Origin: Methanoperedens sp049303315
GTDB taxonomy: Archaea; Halobacteriota; Methanosarcinia; Methanosarcinales; Methanoperedenaceae
Assembly (NCBI GenBank): GCA_049303315.1
Contig: JBAQMZ010000041.1
Span: 61,910 to 125,909, forward strand
DNA: 64,000 nucleotides
Direction: 5' to 3'
A program made the position numbers and the translations under genes. Positions 41,992 to 50,253 of this stretch are shown in pieces (the first letter of the stretch is position 1; each line of letters begins with the position of its first letter). The notes beneath the pieces are model-generated. The model was not told the DNA's origin. It saw only the letters and a program-made list of their open reading frames with translations, and ran no database searches.

Positions 41992-42426
41992 ATGACAATT
42001 GAAGAGGCGCTCGGCTATACTTTTTCTAATAAAAGTTTATTAGAGCGCGCCCTGACGCGAAAAGCCTATGCAAATGAGCTAAAGCAGCAAAATATTGAAT
42101 GCGAAGACCAGGAAATTTATCGGACTCTGGGCGACGCTGTCCTGAAAACGGTACTGGTTGACCGGCTAATAGAATCAGGATATAAAACGAGGGAAGATAT
42201 CACGAACAGGAAAATGGAACTTGAGAGCGAAGAGGGGCTTGCAAAGATCAGCCGGGAACTCGAGATTGGCTCTTCTATCAGGCTGGGCATCGGGGAGAAA
42301 AAACAGAAAGCAAACGAAAAGCAGTACGTCCTTGCTGAAACGCTTGAAGCCGTAATCGGCGCTATTTTTCTCGACGGAGGTTATGATGCTTCCAAGGATA
42401 CCATTATCAAATGGTTCGGGATTTAA
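41992..42426 (+). CDS. RNase III family protein without dsRNA-binding domain
   Basis: A 144-aa protein with an RNase III endonuclease domain only: LGYTFSNKSLLERALTRKAY, the signature region EIYRTLGDAVL and AETLEAVIGAIFLDGG. Compared with the canonical ERLEFLGDSVL, the second Glu (a metal ligand, E41 in E. coli) is Arg, and the D of the DxxE pair is Glu. Nuclease activity may therefore be altered or lost. A GTG at 41983 is an alternative start. Confidence 0.82.
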   Translation: MTIEEALGYTFSNKSLLERALTRKAYANELKQQNIECEDQEIYRTLGDAVLKTVLVDRLIESGYKTREDITNRKMELESEEGLAKISRELEIGSSIRLGIGEKKQKANEKQYVLAETLEAVIGAIFLDGGYDASKDTIIKWFGI

Positions 42427-42459
42427 TGGTTTGATTGCGCAACAGGATAAAATATCATC

Positions 42460-43014
42460 ATGCAATTGCGAAAGATAATCCATATCGGCGGGGTCTTAAT
42501 ACCGGTAATCGCCGCAGTCATCGGAAAGAACCAGGCGATAGCTCTGGTATTATCGGCTTTTGCTGTTTATCTTATGCTTGAAGCCCTGAAACAAAAAATT
42601 CCTCAGCATATTCTTTCCATGGTTTACAGGGAAAATGAATTAAAAGATTTCTCCATCGAGCCTTTATCGTATTTCATATCCGTTCTTTCGCTTCTTTATA
42701 TTTCGTTTTTCATCGCTGAAAAGATATGCTTCGCTGCAATTGCAACTCTTGCTGCGGGTGATGGGTTTGCAGGCGTCATTGGCAGAAAATACGGGCGGCA
42801 CAGGTTCTCATTTAATAAGAATAAATCGTGGGAAGGCACGCTCTCGGGATTTATTGCAGCAACGTTCTCCGGTTTTTATTTCGCAGGCTGGATAGCACTT
42901 GTCGGGGGCGCTTTCGGGATGCTGGCAGGCGCCGTAAATAAGCATGATAATATCGCTGTGCCGTATGCGGCGCTGGCGGCGATGGTTGTGGTTCAGTATG
43001 CAGTTTTTAGTTAG
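42460..43014 (+). CDS. Polyprenol/diacylglycerol kinase-like membrane protein (SEC59/DGK1/VTE5 family)
   Basis: A 184-aa polytopic protein with about six transmembrane segments. The conserved cytidylyl/CTP-kinase motif is present: AAGDGFAGVIGRKYGRHRF followed by NKSWEGTLSGF. The family phosphorylates dolichol, DAG or phytol with CTP. In an archaeon, dolichol- or geranylgeraniol-type substrates are plausible (inference). Starts 33 bp after the RNase III-like gene. Confidence 0.85.
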   Translation: MQLRKIIHIGGVLIPVIAAVIGKNQAIALVLSAFAVYLMLEALKQKIPQHILSMVYRENELKDFSIEPLSYFISVLSLLYISFFIAEKICFAAIATLAAGDGFAGVIGRKYGRHRFSFNKNKSWEGTLSGFIAATFSGFYFAGWIALVGGAFGMLAGAVNKHDNIAVPYAALAAMVVVQYAVFS

Positions 43015-43077
43015 GCAGTATTCAAAAATAGATTACTTTCGCTCCGCTCTTACCTAAGGGTTTTGAATACAGGAGTT

Positions 43078-43518
43078 ATGACACCAGCTATGGATGTAAC
43101 AGCCAGAAGGAAAGAGCTTCGCCATGACAGGCACACGGTATCATTGCTCTCCGACCACATGGTGTTCGCTCCCAAATACAGGGGAAAGATACTGGTGGAC
43201 GATGTCGCAATGATAGCCGAGGGGATTATCTGCAAGACCTGTGTAGAAATGGGTATCGAGATAATCGAGATTGCTGTTAATCCCGACCATGTCCATATTT
43301 TCTTCCGGTATCCTCCGAAGTATTCCCTGAGCTATATCGCAAAGAAATTAAAAGGAGTGTCGAGCAAAAGATTACGGGAAGCATTCCCACATCTCAAAGA
43401 CTGGTGCGGCGACCATCTCTGGGCGCCGAGCTGCTTCCATGGAAGTGTCGGGAATGGATGGGATGTCGTAGAGAAATATATTTCAGCTCATAATACATAC
43501 GAGTATAAGAGGGAATAA
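43078..43518 (+). CDS. tnpA: IS200-family Y1 transposase TnpA
   Basis: A 146-aa Y1 HUH transposase: the N-terminal strand HTVSLLSDHMVFAPKYRGKI, the HUH motif in NPDHVHIFFRYPP and the helix with the nucleophilic Tyr in VVEKYISAHNTYEYK. It nicks and joins single-stranded DNA at the element's end hairpins. The ATG at 43078 is used; the frame is open to 43063 inside the left-end hairpin, and an ATG at 43090 also fits. Confidence 0.88.
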   Translation: MTPAMDVTARRKELRHDRHTVSLLSDHMVFAPKYRGKILVDDVAMIAEGIICKTCVEMGIEIIEIAVNPDHVHIFFRYPPKYSLSYIAKKLKGVSSKRLREAFPHLKDWCGDHLWAPSCFHGSVGNGWDVVEKYISAHNTYEYKRE

Positions 43519-43536
43519 TCCCGTATATTCATAAAA

Positions 43537-43577
43537 ACGGTATATACAGGCCTCGTACATCGTACGGGGTATACCGT
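43537..43577 (+). other. Right-end stem-loop of the IS200-like element
   Basis: An outer 8-bp stem (ACGGTATA/TATACCGT) and an inner 8-bp stem (CCTCGTAC/GTACGGGG with one T-G pair), the kind of single-strand hairpin recognised by TnpA. Confidence 0.7.
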
Positions 43578-43790
43578 GACTGAAGGCGATAGAACCTCAT
43601 GCTCCCACAAGACGATGGAGACCCATAACTCTTCCTGAAATGTTGAAATTAAGGCGCCTAAAAAATAAATTTAATAAGATATTTATTATTAAATAGTTTA
43701 AAAACAGAATGTATATATACTATTCAGACTTTATAATCAATATCTGTGAATTTATCACAAAAATAATGATTTAATTGTTGGTTGATTAAG

Positions 43791-45098
43791 ATGCTGATTG
43801 AATTTAGTATACAGAACTTTCGTTCTATTAAGGAAGAAGTAATATTTAGTTTGGTAGCTTCCTCGGATAAATCACTCAATAATAATTTAATTGAAAATGA
43901 TACATTAAAAAAAGATAAATTATTGCGAAGTGCAATAATATATGGACCGAACGCATCTGGTAAAAGCAATGTGGTTTTAGCTTTCAATTCCCTAGAAAAT
44001 TTAGTATTGAATTCCCATAGATTTCAAAAAGGCACTATGATCAACTATTCTCCATTTAAGCTTGATAACAGTTATCTTTCAAAACCAACAAAATTCGAAA
44101 TAGTCTTTATCAAAAATAACATCAAATATGTTTATGGAGTTTCTTTTACCAATGAAAAAATAATTGATGAATATTTATTTTATTATCCTAAAGGTCATAA
44201 ATCACTAATTTTTGAAAGAAAAGACACTTATAACTATAAATTCACGGTAGATCGAAGAAGCCAAAAATTTATCTCTGAAAAAACTTTGGAAAATGTTCTA
44301 TATTTATCAAATTCAACCCAATTAAACTATAAAAAAACTGCTGAGGCTTTCGATTGGTTTAAAGACACTTTAAGAATAGTAGGTGCAACAGACCATCCTA
44401 GATTAATTAATGAAACAGTTGAATTGTTTAATAGTGACAAAGAGTTAAAAGAAACCATAATAAAAGCCCTTATCATTGCTGATGTTGGTATTATTGATTT
44501 ATCTGCAACAATCGAAAAAGTTCCTATTGAAAATGTTTCTCTTGGCAATCTTGAGAATTTTCCAAATGTTATGAAAAATCTAAAAAAAGACTTAATAATA
44601 TTGGCAAAGGATGATAAAGGGGTTCAGTTTGTAAATATGGATATCAAAACTATTCATAAAGCTATTAACGATAAAGGCGATGAATATAAAGTAGAATTCG
44701 AATTTGAAGAAGAATCAGAAGGGACGAAAAGATTATTTTCTTTAATTGGCCCCTGGATTTATGCATTAAAAAAGGGTAATATTCTTGTAGTTGATGAGTT
44801 AGATACGAAATTACATCACTTATTGAATGTTTTTTTAATCAATTTATTTCATGACCCAGATCAAAATAAGAACAACGCTCAACTAATCTTCACGTCGCAC
44901 AACACTAACTTACTTAATCTGGATTTATTTAGACGAGACCAAATATGGTTTACTGTAAAAAAACCGAAAATTGGAAGCACTGACCTTTATTCGCTCCTAG
45001 AATTTAGCCCACGTAAAGATAAGAATATTCAGATAGGGTATCTTGAAGGAAGATATGGGGCTATACCATTTATAAGCGGTGAAAAGGTAATTGCATGA
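43791..45098 (+). CDS. AAA ATPase of the RloA/AbiLi type (defence)
   Basis: A 435-aa ABC/OLD-like ATPase: IEFSIQNFRSIKEEV at the N-terminus, Walker A YGPNASGKSN near residue 50, a signature-like ESEGTKRLFSL, Walker B ILVVDELDTKLH, and the H-loop in IFTSHNTNLL. It overlaps (ATGA) a RloB gene; the pair matches the RloAB/AbiL two-gene anti-phage arrangement. Very AT-rich. The ATG at 43791 is chosen over an upstream TTG at 43782. Confidence 0.86.
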   Translation: MLIEFSIQNFRSIKEEVIFSLVASSDKSLNNNLIENDTLKKDKLLRSAIIYGPNASGKSNVVLAFNSLENLVLNSHRFQKGTMINYSPFKLDNSYLSKPTKFEIVFIKNNIKYVYGVSFTNEKIIDEYLFYYPKGHKSLIFERKDTYNYKFTVDRRSQKFISEKTLENVLYLSNSTQLNYKKTAEAFDWFKDTLRIVGATDHPRLINETVELFNSDKELKETIIKALIIADVGIIDLSATIEKVPIENVSLGNLENFPNVMKNLKKDLIILAKDDKGVQFVNMDIKTIHKAINDKGDEYKVEFEFEEESEGTKRLFSLIGPWIYALKKGNILVVDELDTKLHHLLNVFLINLFHDPDQNKNNAQLIFTSHNTNLLNLDLFRRDQIWFTVKKPKIGSTDLYSLLEFSPRKDKNIQIGYLEGRYGAIPFISGEKVIA

Positions 45099-45718
45099 AA
45101 GCAGGCAGAAGGCGAAAAAGTGGAGAAAGAATAGAAAGTAAATTTTTTGTAATTGTTTGTGAGGGAAAAGTAACAGAAAGAATATATTTTGACAAATATA
45201 GAACGGTCTTAAGAGACAGTAATATTAAAATAGAGACACCTAAACCAAAATGCACAGATCCCGTAAATCTAACAAAATTTGCTATCGAACAGATTAAAAA
45301 AGGAAGGTATAATATAAAGACAGGAGACACGATTTGGTGTGTTTTTGATTGCGATGAAAACACCAATGAGAAAATATCCAAAGCTCAAGAGATTGCAGGG
45401 AAAAATGTTTTATTATGTTTATCGAATCCTAGTTTTGAATTATGGTATCTTTTACATTTTACTCACATCTCCCACAAGATATTTCGTGATGAAGCGATGA
45501 CAAAATTAAAAGAATTCATGCCAAAATACGAGAAGAATATAGATGTTTATGAAACATTGATAGACAAGAGAGAACAAGCAATCAAAAATGCAAAACAATT
45601 GATAGAGATGCATAAAAATGCGGGGATAGAATTATTATGTGTTGAAAGCAATCCTTCAACTCAAGTATCTGTCATTGTTGAAGAACTTCTTAAAATTGCC
45701 GCCAACTCTTCGAATTAA
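45095..45718 (+). CDS. RloB family protein (AbiLii-like, TOPRIM-type)
   Basis: A 207-aa RloB protein: FFVIVCEGKVTERIYFDKY (the acidic residue of a TOPRIM-like site), WCVFDCDENT with the DxD pair, and CLSNPSFELWYLLHF, the RloB hallmark. Predicted nuclease partner of the preceding ATPase, translated by stop-start overlap. AT-rich. A group II intron lies 150 bp downstream. Activity inferred. Confidence 0.87.
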   Translation: MKAGRRRKSGERIESKFFVIVCEGKVTERIYFDKYRTVLRDSNIKIETPKPKCTDPVNLTKFAIEQIKKGRYNIKTGDTIWCVFDCDENTNEKISKAQEIAGKNVLLCLSNPSFELWYLLHFTHISHKIFRDEAMTKLKEFMPKYEKNIDVYETLIDKREQAIKNAKQLIEMHKNAGIELLCVESNPSTQVSVIVEELLKIAANSSN

Positions 45719-45824
45719 ATTTGTAGAATATTATGGCTCAAGTGTTTTTATGTCTGCGCCTGAATCTGATGGTGGAAAGCAAGAAAACCTATAGAATCCT
45801 ATACCATCGAGCATCCACATGATG

Positions 45825-45854
45825 CCTCGGACTTTAGCGAAGCGGAGTCCGAGG
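45825..45854 (+). terminator. Terminator-like hairpin at the group II intron insertion site
   Basis: A perfect 9-bp stem (CCTCGGACT with AGTCCGAGG) and a 12-nt loop, located 10 nt before the probable 5' end of the group II intron. Confidence 0.55.
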
Positions 45855-46577
45855 TCGTTGACGCGTGCCTCGAAGCACAAGAAAGAAAGCCAAACAACAG
45901 GACATTTGGAGGTAAAAAAAAAAGTAACAATATATGTCCACAGGGTTAAAATCCCACTGCACAGGTCTGCTCCTGTGTAAAGAAAAAAGGTAGTGCGGTA
46001 TCGTGAGATACCGTGCGGAGTACCTGAATATCGGCAGCCACAGCCCGAAGCAAAAGCGAACCAATGGTAGCCTTAGTATGATGCGACACTCTGTCACTAA
46101 GTGGAAGCATGAGCAGGATAATGATTACTGGGGCGATTACGGTCGGGATGGCTGCGAATGCTTTCTTGTGCGACCGAGGGAGGTCTCATAATGTCCTCCT
46201 TAACGCTGGATACATTCCCTACTCGTTTCTGGGTTACTGGATTCGGTTGAAAGGGTAAAGGTAGCCGAGGTATAACCTTACGGGAAAGCCGGAGCAATGC
46301 GTTATGAGAAGTCGGACGAACCCATAGTAGCGATGAAAGTCAAGCCGATGATACATAGAACCTGTATCGCAGGATGCAGGAGGCGACTATGCGAGGGCAA
46401 AACTTGACCCAGCGAAGGGGCTCTGGTCTGGATAGAGTCGAAGTTAACAGCACGATAACATCAATCGGATTCAAAGAAAAAAAAATGCCAGAAGAGTAGT
46501 TATCGCCATGATAAAAACGCTATCTGGTAATGTATGTGAAGTGAAGATGGTGGAATAACTGCTGGAAGCCAAAACCG

Positions 46578-47840
46578 ATGGAGACAGTAATGAAAAAGTG
46601 GAATCAGCAATACCATGATAAATTCAAGAGGCATTCCCTGATAAATCAGGTCTGGAATGAAAAGAATCTTGGAAAATCATGGGAACGGGTAAAAGCAAAC
46701 AAAGGAAGTGCAGGAATAGATAATATAAGTATCACCGAGTTCGAACAAAATCTAACACAGAATCTGACAGAAATACAGAGACTGCTTAAAGAAAACCGCT
46801 ATGTACCGAAACCAGTGAAACGGGTATTCATACCTAAAGACAACGGTAAAATGCGACCGCTTGGGATACCCACAGTGAGAGACAGAGTAGTTCAGCAGGC
46901 ACTAAAGAACATACTTGAACCAATCTTTGAGGAAATATTCCTACCCCAGAGCCACGGGTACAGACCCAACACGGATGCACATGCCGCAATCAGGAAAGCC
47001 GAAGCATACTTTGAAGCAGGCTACCACTGGGTAGTGGATGCCGATATCGAGGGATTCTTCGACCACGTTGACCATCAAATACTGATGGACTTAGTATGCG
47101 AAAAGGTCAGCGATGGCAGGGTTCTCTCGCTCATAGAATCGTTCCTTGAAAGCGGAGTAATGAACGAAGGCAGATTCGAGGAAAGTACAGAAGGTACTCC
47201 TCAAGGTGGAAACCTCAGTCCACTGCTGTCGAATATTTATCTAAATCATTTCGACAGGAGAATGGGTGACTATGGATATCTGCTCCTTAGATATGCCGAT
47301 GACATCGTTATTTTCTGCCAGTACGAATCGGATGCACAAGATGCTCTCAAACGTGCAAAGGAGATTCTGGAAGGCGAGTTAAAGTTAAAACTCAGTCCCG
47401 AAAAGACAAAAATCGTGCATGCGAGAAAGAAAGGGGTTGAGTTTCTCGGTTTTCACTTCAATGGACGATGGAGAAGACCGAGAGATAAAGCAAAGAAGAA
47501 GTTTAAGTCTGAGATAAAGCAGAGAACACGACGTCAGCAGCCGAAAAGACTTGAAATTGTGATAGAATCCATCAACCCCATAATTCGGGGCTGGGGGAAC
47601 TATTTCAAGGGCGGTACTGTGAAGAAATTGTTCGGGGAACTTGACGGATACATCAGAGGACGGCTCAGGAGCTTTCAGGCTAAAAGACGGACTTTGAAGA
47701 TTCTTATATTTTCCACGCATCCAGCAGAATTTACCAGAATGGGCTTGGTTTCGCTTTCTGCTTTACTGAATGAATCCATCTCCTGCAAGGGGATACGCCG
47801 GACGAAAGCCGTGTACGGGAAATCCGTCCGCACGGTTTGA
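46578..47840 (+). CDS. ltrA: Group II intron reverse transcriptase/maturase
   Basis: A 420-aa intron-encoded protein. RT motifs are in order: KGSAGIDNIS, KMRPLGIPTVRDRVVQQA, VDADIEGFFDHVDH, GTPQGGNLSPLLSNIYL, the catalytic LRYADDIVIF and KTKIVHARKKGVEFLGF. A maturase (X) domain follows with INPIIRGWGNYFKGG. No HNH endonuclease domain is visible. The last 12 codons (TKAVYGKSVRTV) are read from domain V of the intron RNA, so the coding and ribozyme sequences overlap. Confidence 0.92.
   Translation: METVMKKWNQQYHDKFKRHSLINQVWNEKNLGKSWERVKANKGSAGIDNISITEFEQNLTQNLTEIQRLLKENRYVPKPVKRVFIPKDNGKMRPLGIPTVRDRVVQQALKNILEPIFEEIFLPQSHGYRPNTDAHAAIRKAEAYFEAGYHWVVDADIEGFFDHVDHQILMDLVCEKVSDGRVLSLIESFLESGVMNEGRFEESTEGTPQGGNLSPLLSNIYLNHFDRRMGDYGYLLLRYADDIVIFCQYESDAQDALKRAKEILEGELKLKLSPEKTKIVHARKKGVEFLGFHFNGRWRRPRDKAKKKFKSEIKQRTRRQQPKRLEIVIESINPIIRGWGNYFKGGTVKKLFGELDGYIRGRLRSFQAKRRTLKILIFSTHPAEFTRMGLVSLSALLNESISCKGIRRTKAVYGKSVRTV
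47805..47838 (+). ncRNA. Group II intron domain V
   Basis: A 34-nt catalytic hairpin: lower stem AGCCGTG with CACGGTT, bulge, upper stem ACGG with CCGT and a GAAA-type loop. The AGC triad is present. It overlaps the reverse transcriptase 3' codons. Confidence 0.8.
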
Positions 47841-47882
47841 TGAGGAGAGGGAGGTTGTTAAGACCTCTCTTTTACTCTACTC

Positions 47883-48216
47883 AGAACAATAGGCGTTCTC
47901 GCGCATCCACAAGGCAATAGGCGCCATCGATGCGAAGCAGCGGCGCAGTCACAAGTTGAAAGCGGTGTGTTGCAGTTTTTTTGTTTCTTGACGAATAGAT
48001 ATGTATAAACACATTTCGACATCAAGACAGGTAATTTTCTTAGATTCAACTAAATCTTTTGACAGGATTAACAGGATATACAAGATTAGCTTGTATCCTG
48101 TCAATCCTGTTTATCCTGTCTGAAATTTCCATTTTCTTGAAACTGATTTCACATTTATTCCCGCTTATGCGACTTTCCGAAGGTAATATGTAGAATCATC
48201 TACCTCATGGGATGGT
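47883..48216. other. Intergenic region after the intron
   Basis: No gene seen. It holds a GC-rich word GCGCATCCACAAGGC with GGCGCC palindromes near 47900-47950, a T-run (47976-47984) and the inverted repeat at 48061-48120. It ends with the start region of the M24 peptidase. Confidence 0.5.
48061..48120. repeat. Imperfect palindromic repeat of the GACAGGATTAACAGGAT type
   Basis: 60 bp beginning GACAGGATTAACAGGAT and ending ATCCTGTTTATCCTGTC, able to form a near full-length stem. The same word family is common as dispersed repeats in environmental genomes. It sits in the intergenic region upstream of the M24 peptidase. Confidence 0.7.
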
Positions 48217-49365
48217 ATGAAACTGAATCTTCCCGGCGCCGAAGCTTACCTGATGGTCAGCGAAAGCGAACACAACGCAGACATGTACTACGCCACTGGA
48301 TTTCTGGCTTATGATTCCTTCATATACCTGAATTCGGGAAGTGACAAAATCCTCGTATCGGATATGGAACTTGGGAGGGCAAGAAAAGAATCAAAAGTCC
48401 ATGATGTGATTCCCACATCCAGATATAACATTATGGATAAGATACGAAAAAACAAAGATGCTGATGCCGCGTACTGCGAAATGATTATCGAGTTCCTGCG
48501 CTCAGAGAAGCGGAAGCGTGTCTCGGTACCGTATAATTTCCCGGTGCAGCTTGCCGATTGCCTGCGAAAAGCGGGTTTTGAGGTTATGCCGGTCAAAAGC
48601 CCGTTTCGTGAGATGCGCGAGATAAAAAAGGAAAACGAAATAAAAGCCATTGAAACCGCGCAGAGAGCAGGCGAGAAAGCTCTTTCTGAGGCGCTTGGCG
48701 CTATAAGAAATGCATCAATCAGGAACGGTGTGCTCTGGCAGGATAATGCACCGCTCACAACGGAAAATGTAAGGACAATAATCGAAAAGTCGCTCCTGTC
48801 CGTGGGCTGCGAGGCGCCTGATATAATTATAGCATGCGGGCGGGGCAGCTCTGACCCACACTGGAAAGGCGAAGGCAAATTAGTCGCCGGAGAACCCATC
48901 GTTATCGACATGGTTCCCAGGTCAAAAAAAGAAAGATATTACTCGGATATGACAAGAACGGTAATGCGCGGCGAGCCGGATGGGGAATTAAAAGATATGT
49001 ATTCGGCTGTACTTGATTCACAGGACGCGGCGATAAAAAAAATAAAAGCAGGCGTTACAGGCAGTGAAATCCATAACATCGTATGCGATACACTCGAAGA
49101 GCGGGGATACGAGACTGCAAGAGGCAAAAGCGGCGAGTTCACGGAAGGCTTCATCCATTCAACCGGTCATGGCGTGGGGCTTGACATACATGAGGGTCCC
49201 AGCCTGGGCGAAAATGGGAAAGAATTAAAAGCAGGATGCGTTGTTACTGTAGAACCAGGTCTGTATTACAGGAAAATAGGCGGCGTTCGCCTTGAGGATG
49301 TGGTGGTCGTGACGCAAAATGGAAGCAAGAATTTAACTATGTTTGAAAAGAATCTGGTGCTATAA
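48217..49365 (+). CDS. M24 family Xaa-Pro aminopeptidase-like protein
   Basis: A 382-aa pita-bread metallopeptidase: N-terminal creatinase-like domain (SEHNADMYYATGF), then the catalytic domain with metal ligands in VIDMVPRSKKERYYSDMTRT (two Asp), STGHGVGLDIHEGP (His), VEPGLYY (Glu) and GGVRLEDVVVV (Glu). It probably removes residues before proline from small peptides. Methionine aminopeptidase follows, so two M24 peptidases are cotranscribed. Confidence 0.88.
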   Translation: MKLNLPGAEAYLMVSESEHNADMYYATGFLAYDSFIYLNSGSDKILVSDMELGRARKESKVHDVIPTSRYNIMDKIRKNKDADAAYCEMIIEFLRSEKRKRVSVPYNFPVQLADCLRKAGFEVMPVKSPFREMREIKKENEIKAIETAQRAGEKALSEALGAIRNASIRNGVLWQDNAPLTTENVRTIIEKSLLSVGCEAPDIIIACGRGSSDPHWKGEGKLVAGEPIVIDMVPRSKKERYYSDMTRTVMRGEPDGELKDMYSAVLDSQDAAIKKIKAGVTGSEIHNIVCDTLEERGYETARGKSGEFTEGFIHSTGHGVGLDIHEGPSLGENGKELKAGCVVTVEPGLYYRKIGGVRLEDVVVVTQNGSKNLTMFEKNLVL

Positions 49366-49377
49366 AGAGTGAATGGA

Positions 49378-50253
49378 ATGAGTGAAAACGAAGAGATACT
49401 TGAAAAATACCGACTGGCAGGAAGAATATTATCCGAAGTGCGGGCTGAAGCTGCAAAAATGGTAACTGTGGGCGAAAGCCTGCTTAAGGTAGCGGAATTC
49501 ACCGAGAACCTGATTCGCGAAAAAGGGGGAGAGCCTGCCTTTCCCGTAAACATATCACGAAACGACGAGGCTGCCCATTCAACCCCGTCATTCAATGATA
49601 AGGCTGTTTTCGGCAACGATATGGTCAAGCTTGATATCGGGGTGCATATCGATGGTTATATCGCTGATACTGCAATTACCGTTGACCTTTCGGGTAATCC
49701 AAAACTTGTGGAAGCCGCTGAAGCTGCCCTCGAAGAAGCTATAAAATTCATCCATGCCGGTGTAAATACTTCGGATATCGGGGGCGTAATCGTGGACACG
49801 ATTAGCTCATTCGGGTTTAAACCGATTATCAATCTTACAGGGCATGGGCTTGCGCAATATATACAACATGCTCCTCCAGCCATCCCCAATAAAAGGATGC
49901 CAGGCGGTGTTATACTTGAAACAGGGGATGTAATAGCAATCGAACCTTTTGCCACCAACGGTGCCGGAAAGATACGGGATGCAGGTAATGCAGAGATTTA
50001 TCATGTAGTATCGGACAGGCCGGTGAGGCATCCTTCAGCAAGAGCATTAATGCGGGATTTAGAGAAATATAAGACGCTCCCTTTTGCGAAAAGATGGCTC
50101 GGGGAACGTGTTGATTTTGCCTTGGTCCAGCTTGTCAAAGCGCATATTATCCAACCCTATCCTATCCTGAAAGAAGTCCAGGGAGGGCTTATATCGCAGG
50201 CTGAACACACTATTATCGTTACAGAAGACGGATGCGAGGTAATTACGAGATGA
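49378..50253 (+). CDS. map: Methionine aminopeptidase, type 2
   Basis: Removes initiator Met. The 291-aa archaeal type 2 enzyme has metal-binding residues in VKLDIGVHIDGYIADTAIT, NLTGHGLAQYIQH, IAIEPFATNG and EHTIIVTEDG, plus the helical type 2 insertion. The ATG at 49378 gives MSENEEILEKYRLAGRIL; a GTG at 49369 is also in frame. It overlaps the next gene by ATGA. Confidence 0.93.
   Translation: MSENEEILEKYRLAGRILSEVRAEAAKMVTVGESLLKVAEFTENLIREKGGEPAFPVNISRNDEAAHSTPSFNDKAVFGNDMVKLDIGVHIDGYIADTAITVDLSGNPKLVEAAEAALEEAIKFIHAGVNTSDIGGVIVDTISSFGFKPIINLTGHGLAQYIQHAPPAIPNKRMPGGVILETGDVIAIEPFATNGAGKIRDAGNAEIYHVVSDRPVRHPSARALMRDLEKYKTLPFAKRWLGERVDFALVQLVKAHIIQPYPILKEVQGGLISQAEHTIIVTEDGCEVITR

Larger units (their letters stand above)
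43018..43632 (+). mobile_element. IS200/IS605-type insertion element, single-gene (tnpA only)
   Basis: The left end has a perfect 10-bp inverted pair (GTATTCAAAA at 43018-43027, TTTTGAATAC at 43061-43070). TnpA is encoded at 43078-43518. The right end has a long stem (ACGGTATA at 43537 with TATACCGT at 43570) enclosing the CCTCGTAC/GTACGGGG hairpin, then CCTCATGCTCCC and CATAACTC. No tnpB is present. Exact boundaries are estimated. Confidence 0.75.
45865..47880 (+). mobile_element. Group II intron (retroelement) with internal reverse transcriptase
   Basis: About 2.0 kb. The probable 5' end is GTGCC at 45865. The 5' RNA part (domains I-IV) fills 45865-46577 and is rich in paired segments, for example GTGCGGTATC with GATACCGTGC near 45993-46014. 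Domain V is 47805-47838 (AAAGCCGTG, a GAAA loop, CACGGTTT) and domain VI follows with a bulged A about 7 nt before the 3' end AC at 47880. The element appears complete. Boundaries are inferred from consensus, not from an empty site. Confidence 0.8.

Noticed and set aside
27318..47910. The bare word GCATCCAC at four intergenic sites
   Set aside because: An 8-mer is expected a couple of times by chance on both strands; only the longer match between 28.1 and 45.8 kb was kept.
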